DNA from: a bacterium
GTDB taxonomy: Bacteria; Planctomycetota; Planctomycetia; Gemmatales; Gemmataceae
Reading direction: 5' to 3'
Assembly: GCA_017308215.1 (NCBI GenBank)
Contig: JAFKFQ010000269.1
Span: forward strand, 1-45,855
DNA: 45,855 nucleotides
Position numbers and translations under genes: made by a program. Below, piece by piece: positions 15,245 to 24,249 of this stretch. The stretch's first letter is position 1. Each line of letters begins with the position of its first letter. Below the pieces are notes generated by a model. The model worked only from the letters and a program-made list of their open reading frames with translations. It was not told the origin of the DNA and did no database searches.

Positions 15245-17173
15245 ATGGCCGGCGAGACTGCCCCGATGGGGGCGAATCTGACCGCAAGCGGGGCAACGTT
15301 CCGGCTGTGGGCCCCGGCCGCACGTTCGGTGAGCGTCCGCGGCGACTTCAATGCGTGGGCCGACGTGCCACTGGAGCGGGACGCGAACGGGTACTGGTTC
15401 GCCCACGTCCCCGGGGTCAGAGAGGGGCACCAGTACAAGTACTTCGTCCGTGGGGTCGGGTCGGACGGGTTCAAGCGCGACCCGTGCGGCCGGGCGAGGA
15501 CGTGGGACCCACCGACCCCGCCACCGCCGGCCTGCTTCGTGACGAACCCGCCGACGTTCCCATGGCACGACGCCGGGTTCCGCCCGCCGGCGTTTAACGA
15601 CCTCATTCTCTACCAACTCCACATCGGGGCCTTCTTCGCGGCCGACGCCGCCGGTCACGACGTCAGAACCCGGCAGACCGGCCGATATCTCGACCTGTTG
15701 TACAAACTCGAGTATCTCGCCGAGTTGGGGGTGACCGCCGTCCAGCTCCTCCCAGTGCAGGAGTTCGAGACGATGCGGTCCCTCGGGTACAACGGCGTCG
15801 ATTTCTTCTCGCCCGAAGTGGATTACACCATCCGACCGACCGACCCGGATTTCCGGCGGTACTTCGATAAGGCGAATGAACTGCTCGGTAAGAAGGGGCT
15901 GCCGCCCTACGGGCCGAACGAGTTGAATTGCCAGACGAAGCAGCTGATGGCACTGATCGACCTGTGCCACGTGTACGGGATCGCAGTAATCTTCGACCTC
16001 GTCTACAACCATGCTGGCGGAGATTTCGGCCAGGAGAGTATGTACTTCCTGGACCTGCAGCCGACCGGGGATAACAACCGGAGCCTGTACTTCACCGACC
16101 AAGGGTGGGCCGGGGGCTTGGTGTTCGCGTACTGGAAGCGGGAGGTCCGGCAATTCCTGATCGACAACGCGGCGTTCTTCTTCAACGAGTACCACGTCGA
16201 TGGGTTCCGCTTCGACGAGGTCACCGTGATCGACCGAAACGGCGGGTGGGAGTTCCTTCAGAACCTGACCGACACGCTCCGCCACCGCAAGCCTGAGGCC
16301 CCGCTCATCGCCGAGTACTGGGCCGACCAGTCCGCGGTCCTCCGACCGAGAGGCGAGGCGGGGGCCGGGTTCGACGCCGTGGTGGATTCCGGCCTCCGTC
16401 AGGCCGTCCGCGGTGCCCTCGCGCATGCCGCGGCGGGCGGTGCGGCGCGGGTGAACTTGGACCCGGTGGCGCAGGCGCTCTACCCGAAGCACGGCGGCGG
16501 GTGGAGGTCGGTGCACCACCTAGAGAACCACGACGTGGTCCGGGTTAACAACGACTCGGACAGGCAGCCCCGCGTCCCGGCACTCGCCGACGGGTCGAAC
16601 CCGCGGTCGTGGTACGCCCGCAGCCGCTCCCGCTGGGCGACCGGCCTGCTACTCACCGCGCCCGGCATCCCGATGCTGTTCATGGGGCAGGAGTTTCTCG
16701 AGGACAAGTACTGGAGCGACAGCACGGACTACTACAAGGAGAACCTGATCTGGTGGAACGGGCTCGATTCCGACCGAGCGATGCAAGACCACCTGCGGTT
16801 CACCCGGGAGTTGATCGACCTGAGGAAACGCCTTCCCGCCCTCCGAGCCGATCCACTGAACGTCTTCCATGTCCACAACGACAACCGGGTCATCGCCTTC
16901 CACCGTTGGACCGCGGGCGGCGCGTCCGACGTCGTCGTGGTCGCAAGCCTCCGGGAAGAGACGTGGTGGGGCTACGACCTCGGTTTCCCACGGGGCGGGG
17001 AGTGGCGAGAAGCGTTTAACAGCGACGTGTACGACAACTGGTCGAACCCGTGGGCGGCCGGCAACGGGGGCCGGTTGCGGGCGAGCGGGCCGCCGATGCA
17101 CGGGATGCCGACTTCGGCACGGGTCGTGACCCCCGCGAACGGCGTGGTAGTATTCGCCGTCGGCCTAGGCTAA
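15245..17173 (+). CDS. CBM48-GH13 alpha-glucan enzyme
   Basis: A 642-aa glycoside hydrolase family 13 protein, most like branching enzymes or maltooligosyltrehalose trehalohydrolases. An N-terminal CBM48 domain (about 10-85) shows TFRLWAPAARSVSVRGDFNA and HQYKYFVRG. The GH13 barrel has all four conserved regions: VIFDLVYNHAGG (region I, about 248-260), DGFRFDEV (region II, nucleophile Asp324), LIAEYW (region III, acid/base Glu357) and ENHD (region IV, Asp430). The C-terminal beta domain ends NGVVVFAVGLG. No signal peptide is visible, so it should act on intracellular glucan. I chose ATG 15245 for the GAGGAG eight bases upstream. It is the last sugar-related gene before the EAD array. Confidence 0.9.
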   Translation: MAGETAPMGANLTASGATFRLWAPAARSVSVRGDFNAWADVPLERDANGYWFAHVPGVREGHQYKYFVRGVGSDGFKRDPCGRARTWDPPTPPPPACFVTNPPTFPWHDAGFRPPAFNDLILYQLHIGAFFAADAAGHDVRTRQTGRYLDLLYKLEYLAELGVTAVQLLPVQEFETMRSLGYNGVDFFSPEVDYTIRPTDPDFRRYFDKANELLGKKGLPPYGPNELNCQTKQLMALIDLCHVYGIAVIFDLVYNHAGGDFGQESMYFLDLQPTGDNNRSLYFTDQGWAGGLVFAYWKREVRQFLIDNAAFFFNEYHVDGFRFDEVTVIDRNGGWEFLQNLTDTLRHRKPEAPLIAEYWADQSAVLRPRGEAGAGFDAVVDSGLRQAVRGALAHAAAGGAARVNLDPVAQALYPKHGGGWRSVHHLENHDVVRVNNDSDRQPRVPALADGSNPRSWYARSRSRWATGLLLTAPGIPMLFMGQEFLEDKYWSDSTDYYKENLIWWNGLDSDRAMQDHLRFTRELIDLRKRLPALRADPLNVFHVHNDNRVIAFHRWTAGGASDVVVVASLREETWWGYDLGFPRGGEWREAFNSDVYDNWSNPWAAGNGGRLRASGPPMHGMPTSARVVTPANGVVVFAVGLG

Positions 17174-17216
17174 GAGCGCCCTCCTGTCCTCAGTCGCACC
17201 CGCGGAATGCCCAGCG

Positions 17217-18449
17217 ATGAGCGAGCAAACCACTTTTGTCAAAGCTTTTGTTGAGGAGATCACTCCGTTCTTGCGGGACAAGGACAGCCGCGTCGCCGCG
17301 CTGCAGGCCGCCTTTCCGGATAACGAGCATCTGAAAGGGCTAGAGTGCGAGGGGAGCTCGACGGACAGTTTGCCGATACTCCTTAGAACCCTCGATGAAT
17401 ACGGCCGACTGAAAGACGGCCATCTCGCACTTATCGTCTTTATCGACGCCGTGAAACAATTGCGATGCGGCGTGGATGTTGAGGCCCAGCTGACTGCGTT
17501 ACAGGAGGCGTACAGCAAGGACTACGAGGCGGCCTTGGCTGCCAGAGTTGAGCGGCGACTGAAACAGACGCTGGTTCGGACTATCACATCGCGGAGCTCC
17601 CTTGTTGTCATTGCCGTCGGGTTCGCCCTCGGCATCGTACTCACGCTCCTCGTCGCGTTCGCGCCTTCCCTGTACCGGGCCGCATTTCCGCCACGCTACG
17701 AGGTCCAGTATTCTTCGCTCAGCTCTCAGCTCTCGGCCGCGATCAAGGATCCGGACGAGTCGAACGCCGGAGTCACGGTCGAGGACACGGAACTCACCGT
17801 GGACATGAGGCCCGAGGTCCAGGTCCCCATCGAGCAGCGGGACATCCGGATCAACCCGAGCACGCACTCGTATGCCATCCGGGCGGTCCGCCACGAGGAT
17901 TCGACGAAGGTATTCGTTTTGGCGTTCGCCTCGCAGCGCCAGAACATGGACGTCGTCTGCCTGAACCACCAGTACGAGGTGCGGCGGTCCCGCTCGGCCC
18001 ACATCGCGGGGAAGGGGTACGAGAACGTCTGGCACCTGCTCGTGGACATTTCCGATCGGTCGCTCAACATCCCGTTCGAGATTCAGGTGAGGACCGTGCG
18101 CTGGAACGCCTACCAGGCGGACAACGAGAACTACGTGGGGAAGATCGTCTCCAGCAGCGAGAAGCAGTTTACGGTCAGAGTGCTCATCCCCGACGGGCGG
18201 GTCTTGCAGGACAAGCCGGAGCTCCAACAGCACCCGAAATCCCCTTCCCCCCCGATCGAGGGGTTCAACGGCAGTGGCGAACTCAGTCTGTCCGGCGATC
18301 GAAAGGCCTTCGAGTGGAAAGTCGTGCAGCCCAGGCAAGGGTTCGTCTACCGGGCTAAAATCTTCTGGGAAGCCGCTCCTCAGCCGCCAATGCCGGTAAG
18401 CCCTCAGCGGTGGAAGATCGCCGGCGGCAAGTTCGAGCCGGCGGGTTGA
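17217..18449 (+). CDS. EAD-like membrane protein
   Basis: A 410-aa protein. Residues 1-100 are an all-helical module (FVKAFVEEITPFLRDKDSRV, then LPILLRTLDEYGRLKDGHLA) with the spacing of the effector-associated domains found four more times downstream, although far more diverged; such domains join partners by like-to-like contacts. A charged linker leads to one membrane helix (about 128-149: SLVVIAVGFALGIVLTLLVA). The remaining 250 residues are a mostly beta region of unknown fold on the other side of the membrane. With the positive cluster before the helix (VERRLKQTLVRTITSR), the EAD should face the cytoplasm. It could anchor or sense for the array. It starts 43 bases after the GH13 gene, and no terminator is visible between them. 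Confidence 0.68.
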   Translation: MSEQTTFVKAFVEEITPFLRDKDSRVAALQAAFPDNEHLKGLECEGSSTDSLPILLRTLDEYGRLKDGHLALIVFIDAVKQLRCGVDVEAQLTALQEAYSKDYEAALAARVERRLKQTLVRTITSRSSLVVIAVGFALGIVLTLLVAFAPSLYRAAFPPRYEVQYSSLSSQLSAAIKDPDESNAGVTVEDTELTVDMRPEVQVPIEQRDIRINPSTHSYAIRAVRHEDSTKVFVLAFASQRQNMDVVCLNHQYEVRRSRSAHIAGKGYENVWHLLVDISDRSLNIPFEIQVRTVRWNAYQADNENYVGKIVSSSEKQFTVRVLIPDGRVLQDKPELQQHPKSPSPPIEGFNGSGELSLSGDRKAFEWKVVQPRQGFVYRAKIFWEAAPQPPMPVSPQRWKIAGGKFEPAG

Positions 18450-18533
18450 CGCCGCGCGAGATCTGAGTAGTGGGCCCGCCCGGCCCGCGGCCGGACAATG
18501 TCCAGGTCGGAAGTATCCGAGGCAGGTGTCGCC

Positions 18534-19220
18534 ATGGCAGAGATGCAACCACTCGTCGAGATCGATCTCGACGTCAATGAAGACTTTCTCGAGCGCGCGA
18601 CTGGGAGCCCCCTCGCCGACGAGGAGATCCGTCTCTGGGGTCGCGAAAACAGGCTTGCCCTTTGGCGCGGGGATGTCATTCGTACCCAGTACGATCTTGG
18701 CAGGCGGGTGGTCTTCGACATTCCACTCCGATGCATCGCCCACCCGCACCCGGAGTGTCGGTTCCGGTACGTCCGGCTGATAGCGGACTTCGGGACGGGA
18801 CCGGATGGGGAGCGGCAGGAGGCGACAATCGAGGATCTGAGCCCACGCCAGGTCCTCGGCGAGGACCCGGTCAAAATCGTGACCAAGCGGGCCGGCGAGC
18901 TGTCGTTCGAACTGGAGGAGCTCAAACTTGGGCCGACGATCTCCGCCGAGCAGGAGCGAGAGTATGTGGTGTACTTCCCTGAAATCAGGGGGGCCGGGGT
19001 CGGGTTCGCCGCGGCGACGTGGGATTTTTCGACGGTTCCTGTCGCCCCACTACACGTCGATCGTGACCTGCGCGTACTGGTATCGTTCCCGGCCGGGCTG
19101 TCTGAGGTCCAAGGTCGATTCCGGATCGAGGCGAAGGTGGAGCGGCAGGGGCTTTCCGCCCTGATCCCGCTGGTCGGGAGCCGGAGTGCTCGCATCCATG
19201 TAGCTGACACAATCGGTTAG
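18534..19220 (+). CDS. Hypothetical beta-rich protein of the EAD array
   Basis: A protein of about 228 aa that I do not recognise. ATG 18534 has GAGGCAGG upstream and is preferred to ATG 18498. The translation alternates hydrophobic and polar residues as in beta sheets (CRFRYVRLIADFGTGP, RDLRVLVSFPAGLSE, QGRFRIEAKVERQG). There is no signal peptide or membrane segment. Segments such as REYVVYFPEIRGAGVGFAAA resemble accessory beta domains seen in conflict operons, but I can name no family. It lies between the EAD membrane protein and the EAD-protease and is co-directional with both. Confidence 0.6.
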   Translation: MAEMQPLVEIDLDVNEDFLERATGSPLADEEIRLWGRENRLALWRGDVIRTQYDLGRRVVFDIPLRCIAHPHPECRFRYVRLIADFGTGPDGERQEATIEDLSPRQVLGEDPVKIVTKRAGELSFELEELKLGPTISAEQEREYVVYFPEIRGAGVGFAAATWDFSTVPVAPLHVDRDLRVLVSFPAGLSEVQGRFRIEAKVERQGLSALIPLVGSRSARIHVADTIG

Positions 19221-19315
19221 CCCATTGGGTAAAGTGATGCAATCCGCGCTGCTGCGGGTACGCCGATTGTGATGATCAGCTTGCCGGGTGGGGACCGTGA
19301 GTCTGGAGGAGCTAA

Positions 19316-20410
19316 ATGAGCGTCAGGCTTAACAAAGCAGACCAGGATCAAATTATAGCGGTTGTCTCAAAGCTGCCGCAGTTCAGGAACGTGCGCGACA
19401 GGCAGCGGTTCATCGATTCGACACTCGGCGGGACCCCTGCGTCCGAGAAGATTCTGGGCATGCTCGATCTCGACGGGGAGCCGGTCTTGGTAGCGGTGGA
19501 GGTCGTTACCAAGCTCTCCCAGTTCGGCCAGGTTGAGTACGGGAGGGAGGCCCTTGGGGTTTTCCTGAACGGCGTAATCGATGCTATCGGGAGTGAACAG
19601 GCTGATAGACTCCGCGAATTGTTCAGCCGCTATGCCCTCGGCGGCTCGACACCCCCACAGCCACCCGTCGGTCCCTGGCCCAAAGAGCTCACGAACTTCA
19701 CCCAGGAAAAGGTGATAGGCGAGAACACGATGTTCCCGGTCCACGTACTGCAGCGGGCAATCGAATCCGCCCGCTCGGTGGTTCACCTCACCGTTGCCTC
19801 TGCTCGTCCCCCGTTTCTCTGGTCTGGCACAGGGTTTCTGGTTGCCAACGACCTCGTGATGACGAACCACCATAACGTCAGTTCCAAGGAGGAAGCAGCT
19901 CGAACGACTGTAACTTTCAACTATCAGCTCGGCGTCGACGGGAAGCCATGTCCGACGACCGAGCAAACGTTGGCCGAGGGCTCTCTGCTGTGTGCCAACC
20001 AAGATCTTGACTACGCGATTCTTCGATTGCCGGTTCCGGCCGATGTACCGGCGCTGGCGCTCGGGAGGATCGCACCACCCAACGGCGACCCGGTCACCAT
20101 CATTCAGCATCCTGGCGGCCACCTCAAACAGATTTCACTAAGGAACAACGCCGTCCAGTTCTCGGACTCGCGGCGCATTCTCTACACCACGAGCACCGAG
20201 CGGGGCGCGTCGGGCGCGCCCCTGCTGGCACACACCACGTTTGAAGTTGTCGGACTGCACCACGGTGGCGGGGAGCTCGCGGATCCGACCAGTGGGAACC
20301 CCAGCTATCGAAATGAAGCGATCGCGATGGCCGCGATCCTCGGCGATCTGAAGAGCCGGTGTGCAGCAATCTATGAGAGGCTGACCGGCGTGGCCAAACC
20401 CGTCGCGTAG
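19316..20410 (+). CDS. EAD-trypsin-like serine protease
   Basis: A 364-aa two-domain protein. Residues 1-107 are an effector-associated domain (EKILGMLDLDGEPVLVAVEV, LSQFGQVEYGREALGVFL). Residues 140-350 are a trypsin-fold protease: SGTGFLVANDLVMTNHHNV puts the catalytic histidine at 186, QDLDYAILRL gives Asp232, and TERGASGAPL gives Ser299 in GxSGxP. The triad is complete, so it should be active. EAD-trypsin proteins are known effectors of bacterial conflict systems, thought to be recruited by EAD-bearing NTPases; two such NTPases are encoded 1.5 and 4.6 kb downstream. No signal peptide, so the target should be cytoplasmic. ATG 19316 has GGAGGAGC seven bases before it. Confidence 0.88.
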   Translation: MSVRLNKADQDQIIAVVSKLPQFRNVRDRQRFIDSTLGGTPASEKILGMLDLDGEPVLVAVEVVTKLSQFGQVEYGREALGVFLNGVIDAIGSEQADRLRELFSRYALGGSTPPQPPVGPWPKELTNFTQEKVIGENTMFPVHVLQRAIESARSVVHLTVASARPPFLWSGTGFLVANDLVMTNHHNVSSKEEAARTTVTFNYQLGVDGKPCPTTEQTLAEGSLLCANQDLDYAILRLPVPADVPALALGRIAPPNGDPVTIIQHPGGHLKQISLRNNAVQFSDSRRILYTTSTERGASGAPLLAHTTFEVVGLHHGGGELADPTSGNPSYRNEAIAMAAILGDLKSRCAAIYERLTGVAKPVA

Positions 20411-20476
20411 CAGATATCGCCCCCGCAGGTGTGGAGGTCATGACTGGCCACCCTCACCGCAGCCAGGAGCAATCAC

Positions 20477-21865
20477 GTGAACGGTCGGCACCCGGGCCTG
20501 GTCACCGAGGTGATTAACGCGGTCAAGCCTCTGCTGACACAGGAGAGGCGGCGGGGGCTGCTGCAGGGGGCGTTCGCCGGCGAGGCCGGCGAGCGTGTGC
20601 TTGACCTGATCGACTTCACGGGCGCGAACGACACGTTCGCCCCCACCCTCGTCCGCCAGCTCCTGCTGTTCGGCGAGGTCGAGCCGGGCCAGCCGGCGCT
20701 CGTCGCCCTCCTGCAGTCCCTCGCCGCGGGCCTCGGACTCGACCGGCGGGCCCACTTCAATGACCTGACCGAGCGGCTGAGTGATTACCTGCCGCGGGAT
20801 CCGGAGAGACTCCGCGAGCTCGTTGATGAGCTGCAGATCAGGGTAACAGCTCCTACGACTGCCCAAGCGACGGGGAGTGGAACGGAGCTGCCGGTACGAA
20901 TCGAGCCCGTATCCGGCGTGATCTGGTTCGGACGCCAAAGGGGAGAGGAGAAAGACCTTAAGGGCGGCCGGTTCGGGGGGGCGTTGACCGTCCGCGCCAG
21001 CGTGTCAAGCACAAGCACCGGCGTCCGGGTGGCCGCGATCGAACTGGATTGCATCAACGAGCAGGGAGTGTATGCCGCACCCCTCAAACAGACGACTGAA
21101 CTCGTCACCGACACCTCCGGAAAGGTTACCACCCAGCCGCTTGCCACCCTCGACGGGCAGTTCGTGCAGGAGATATATTTATCGCCTGGGAGTTCGCGGG
21201 TGCTCGGGGCGATAGCCGAATTCGCGGCGCGGACCACTCGGTATCCTTACGAGTGGGACTACGGCTTCCTCCGTTTACGCGGATTCGGCCCCGACCGGGG
21301 GGTGTTGTTGGATGTGACGTACCGGTACAAGGGGGCACGATCGATCGAGCGGTCGGCACCTCCCGACGTCCCCTTCTTCAGCAACGGTCAACTTCAACTG
21401 CTCCTCGACCTCGGCTACATGAACACTCGCGAGGTAGACGCCCTAAAATCGATTCCACCCGATGAACGGATGCTACTCCTTTGGGACGCGAGTTACGAGT
21501 GCTGGCGGGACCCCGGTGCTCGGAAGGTAGTGGATGAGGCATGGTCTCGCTTGCACCCGAAGACGGAAGGCACGTACCTGAAAACTCGAGGGCCGATCTT
21601 CCCTCCACCCTACCCCTCCGGGCTCGGCCCGCAGAGACAGGCCCTTTTCGAACTGCAGGATGGCCAGCACGATGTCGTTCTGCCTTCCCGCCCCGTACGA
21701 CCTGACTGTGTCTGGGTCGTCGTCCGCGGCATCTACCTCGATGACTGCAGGGCGGAGGACAGGCGGGTGCATTTGTCACTCACTGGCACCGGTTTTGACG
21801 TGCAGGTGGTCTACATCGAAGCCACCGATGCGCCCGACCGCCGTCCGGGATTGACCCAGGAGTGA
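20477..21865 (+). CDS. EAD protein with unknown C-terminal domains
   Basis: A 462-aa protein. The first 100 residues are an EAD nearly identical to those at 21870 and 24986 (LIDFTGANDTFAP, LFGEVEPGQPALVALLQSLA). It shares with the 24986 protein the extension LSDYLPRDPERLRELVDEL (about 100-120). The rest is unassigned: a beta-rich part (150-280) and a second part (290-450: LLLDLGYMNTREVDALKSIP, ERMLLLWDASYECW). The final part may be an output or binding domain. GTG 20477 is supported by CAGGAGC. The following gene starts four bases after its stop, so the two are co-translated. Function unknown beyond the expected EAD contacts. Confidence 0.75.
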   Translation: MNGRHPGLVTEVINAVKPLLTQERRRGLLQGAFAGEAGERVLDLIDFTGANDTFAPTLVRQLLLFGEVEPGQPALVALLQSLAAGLGLDRRAHFNDLTERLSDYLPRDPERLRELVDELQIRVTAPTTAQATGSGTELPVRIEPVSGVIWFGRQRGEEKDLKGGRFGGALTVRASVSSTSTGVRVAAIELDCINEQGVYAAPLKQTTELVTDTSGKVTTQPLATLDGQFVQEIYLSPGSSRVLGAIAEFAARTTRYPYEWDYGFLRLRGFGPDRGVLLDVTYRYKGARSIERSAPPDVPFFSNGQLQLLLDLGYMNTREVDALKSIPPDERMLLLWDASYECWRDPGARKVVDEAWSRLHPKTEGTYLKTRGPIFPPPYPSGLGPQRQALFELQDGQHDVVLPSRPVRPDCVWVVVRGIYLDDCRAEDRRVHLSLTGTGFDVQVVYIEATDAPDRRPGLTQE

Positions 21866-21869
21866 CGCC

Positions 21870-24224
21870 GTGGGGGATCCGGATAGCGTCCTCGCCGAGA
21901 TCATTGACGCGGTCAAGCCGCTCCTCGGGCAGGATCGCCGGCGGGGGCTGCTCTTGGCAGCCTTCGCCGGCGAGGGCGGGAAGGCGGTACTCGACCGGAT
22001 CGACTTCACGGGCGCGAACGACACCTTCGCCCCCGCCTTGGTCCACGAGCTCCTGCGGTTCGGCGAGGTCGAGCCCGGCCGGCCGGCGCTCGTCGCCCTC
22101 CTGCAGTCCCTCGCCGCAGGCCTCGGGGTCGACCAGCGGGACCGGTTCGACAAACTAGTAGCGCAGCTGAGCCAGTTTCCACGGCAGTCCTCCGTACCCT
22201 TACCGCCCGCACTTGTCGCTTACCACGCAAGGGTGGAAGATGCGGTGAACCGACAGGACTCCCCCTGCCCGGTGCCCTCAGCGCGGTTCGGTCTGAAGAT
22301 CAGCTGCGAAGACGGCGTAACCATCGAGATCGGACAAATTTGGGATCGGGTACGGGCCGAGGGCGAACGGCGGACGGTTCTTTGGGGTGGAGCCGGGGCT
22401 GGGAAGAGCACCGTCGTGGGGGCGGTAGTCCGCCAATGCCTTCGGCAGGACTCTTCCCACGCGCCAGTCCTGATTGACTTCAAAAGGTGGAAGAGAGAGA
22501 GCTCCGACCAGCTCATCAAATTCGAATCGGAACTTGACCCGATCAAGCGGCTCCGGTGGCAGGTCGACCTGATCCTCCGCGCTGGCGTACCCTCTCTCAC
22601 CGTCGATCAGGTGGAGGACCTCGAGAAGGTACGCGGTGTCCTTATCGTCGCGGACGCTCTGAACGAAGTTGACCGCCAAGAGACCAGGACACGGATCCTC
22701 GACATCTTGGACGAGTTCCGACGGAGGGCCCCCTCTCGCTATCTCATCGTGACTGACCGGACCGAACACAAAGAACTGGCGGATGGGTGGGGACGCCTTC
22801 AGATCTTGCCCCTCGACGAAGGCGAACGACGCCAGCAACTCGATGCGAAGTTCCGAGAGAGACACCCGGATGGGGTGTACGACACCTTAACGGACGGCGA
22901 CAAGGAACTGCTTGCGAGTCCGTTCTTCCTGCAACTCGCCATCCGCAGCGAACACCCCCAGCTCGGTTCGCGTGCGGCCGCGCTCAACGACTACTTCACT
23001 CGACCGCTGAAGGTCACCCCCGGAGAACTCGAAAAGCTGGCGGAAGCGGCCTACGCGGCCTACGCGACGGAACGGTCGCCGTCGTTCGACTCCAATTCGT
23101 TTGAGGCCACCATCGGTGCTGACCTGTTCACCAGGCTTCTGCACGAAGGCGTGGTACAACGAGTCGATACCACCCGGGTGAAGTTCGACCACCAGCTCAA
23201 GCACGACTTCTTGGCGGCGAGGCGGCTTGCGAAGGCGGGCGTGCCGTTATGGGGGTCCGATGCCTTCGACGCAATTAGCTTCGAGTCGGACTCGCCGTAT
23301 GGCCTGATCATGACCTTGGAGCAACTGACCGAGACGGGCGCTGCGGACCGGTTCCTCGAGCGTGTGTACGACTGGAACTGGCGGGTGGCGCTGAGCTGCC
23401 TCCTTCAGTCCAGCCGCACGGGGCGGGTGTACTCGAAGGAGATGGAGACCGCCCTACTCGCCTTGGTCACGGACAAGCGGTTCGACCGCGTCCAAGCCAG
23501 CCGGGAACGGGTCGAAGCCGAGTTGAAGAAGTACCGGGTCGCCGAAGTCGAACAGTACCTGACAGCGTCCAACTCGGCGGATCTTGTCGTAATCGCCTCC
23601 GCAACCCATTCGTCCATCCCCTGGTTCGCACGCTGGAAAGCCATCTTCGCACGTGAGCCGTCTCAGTCTCCTTTGACGGAAGAGGAGGTCCAGTTGATCA
23701 CACACCCCCACTCGGTAATTGGGTGGGCGGCGGCCAATGTGATCCGCCGGTTCCCCGAACTCGAAGAGGCCGGAGTGCGGCAGCTCCGGGCGATCTACTA
23801 CGCCGGAGTGCCCGTGGAGGAGTCGGGACCGGGTCAGGCCATACGCTGGCGAGTGACCCATGCCCTCGGGGTCTTCCCGGACGAGAAAAACGCCACAGTA
23901 CTCTTCCACGCACTCGACAAGGACCGGTCAGACTGGGTGAAGTACGGCGCTGTCCGGGCGTTGGTCGAGATGGCGGCAACGACCATTGACACCCCTCTGG
24001 GCACGGGCATAGTGGATGGACTCCTGCGGCGGTCGGACGGGTTGCCCTTGAGACTGCTCGAAGAGGTCGGGCGGGTGGTCTTCTTCCGCGGCGCCAAGAC
24101 CGGCTGGATCGCGGCCGCGATCACCTTGTTGCAGAAGGTGGTAGCAGCCCATCAGGGCGGGCAAGGCCACAAGCGGTGGGAACAGATGCTCGAGCAGTTC
24201 CGCACTGGAAACTGGGAACAGTGA
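21870..24224 (+). CDS. EAD-STAND NTPase with HEAT-like repeats
   Basis: A 784-aa predicted signalling ATPase of the STAND/NACHT type. Layout: EAD (1-100, RIDFTGANDTFAPALV and RFGEVEPGRPALVALLQSL), linker, NTPase (about 160-420) with Walker A GGAGAGKS (173-180) and Walker B VLIVADALNEVD (257-268), and a long alpha-helical C-terminal part with HEAT-like repeats (about 600-760, for example RWRVTHALGVFPDEKNATVL and KYGAVRALVEMAATT). Such proteins switch on when the repeat region senses a trigger, then oligomerise and gather EAD-bearing effectors. The EAD-trypsin protease and the 20477 protein are natural partners. GTG 21870 follows AGGAG and lies four bases after the previous stop. Confidence 0.88.
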   Translation: MGDPDSVLAEIIDAVKPLLGQDRRRGLLLAAFAGEGGKAVLDRIDFTGANDTFAPALVHELLRFGEVEPGRPALVALLQSLAAGLGVDQRDRFDKLVAQLSQFPRQSSVPLPPALVAYHARVEDAVNRQDSPCPVPSARFGLKISCEDGVTIEIGQIWDRVRAEGERRTVLWGGAGAGKSTVVGAVVRQCLRQDSSHAPVLIDFKRWKRESSDQLIKFESELDPIKRLRWQVDLILRAGVPSLTVDQVEDLEKVRGVLIVADALNEVDRQETRTRILDILDEFRRRAPSRYLIVTDRTEHKELADGWGRLQILPLDEGERRQQLDAKFRERHPDGVYDTLTDGDKELLASPFFLQLAIRSEHPQLGSRAAALNDYFTRPLKVTPGELEKLAEAAYAAYATERSPSFDSNSFEATIGADLFTRLLHEGVVQRVDTTRVKFDHQLKHDFLAARRLAKAGVPLWGSDAFDAISFESDSPYGLIMTLEQLTETGAADRFLERVYDWNWRVALSCLLQSSRTGRVYSKEMETALLALVTDKRFDRVQASRERVEAELKKYRVAEVEQYLTASNSADLVVIASATHSSIPWFARWKAIFAREPSQSPLTEEEVQLITHPHSVIGWAAANVIRRFPELEEAGVRQLRAIYYAGVPVEESGPGQAIRWRVTHALGVFPDEKNATVLFHALDKDRSDWVKYGAVRALVEMAATTIDTPLGTGIVDGLLRRSDGLPLRLLEEVGRVVFFRGAKTGWIAAAITLLQKVVAAHQGGQGHKRWEQMLEQFRTGNWEQ

Positions 24225-24249
24225 GAGGCAACCGCACCGGGGAAGGGCG

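Noticed and set aside
18534-19220. Assignment of the unknown protein as a sixth EAD
   Set aside because: The sequence is beta-rich and lacks the helical pattern of the module; no shared segment could be found.
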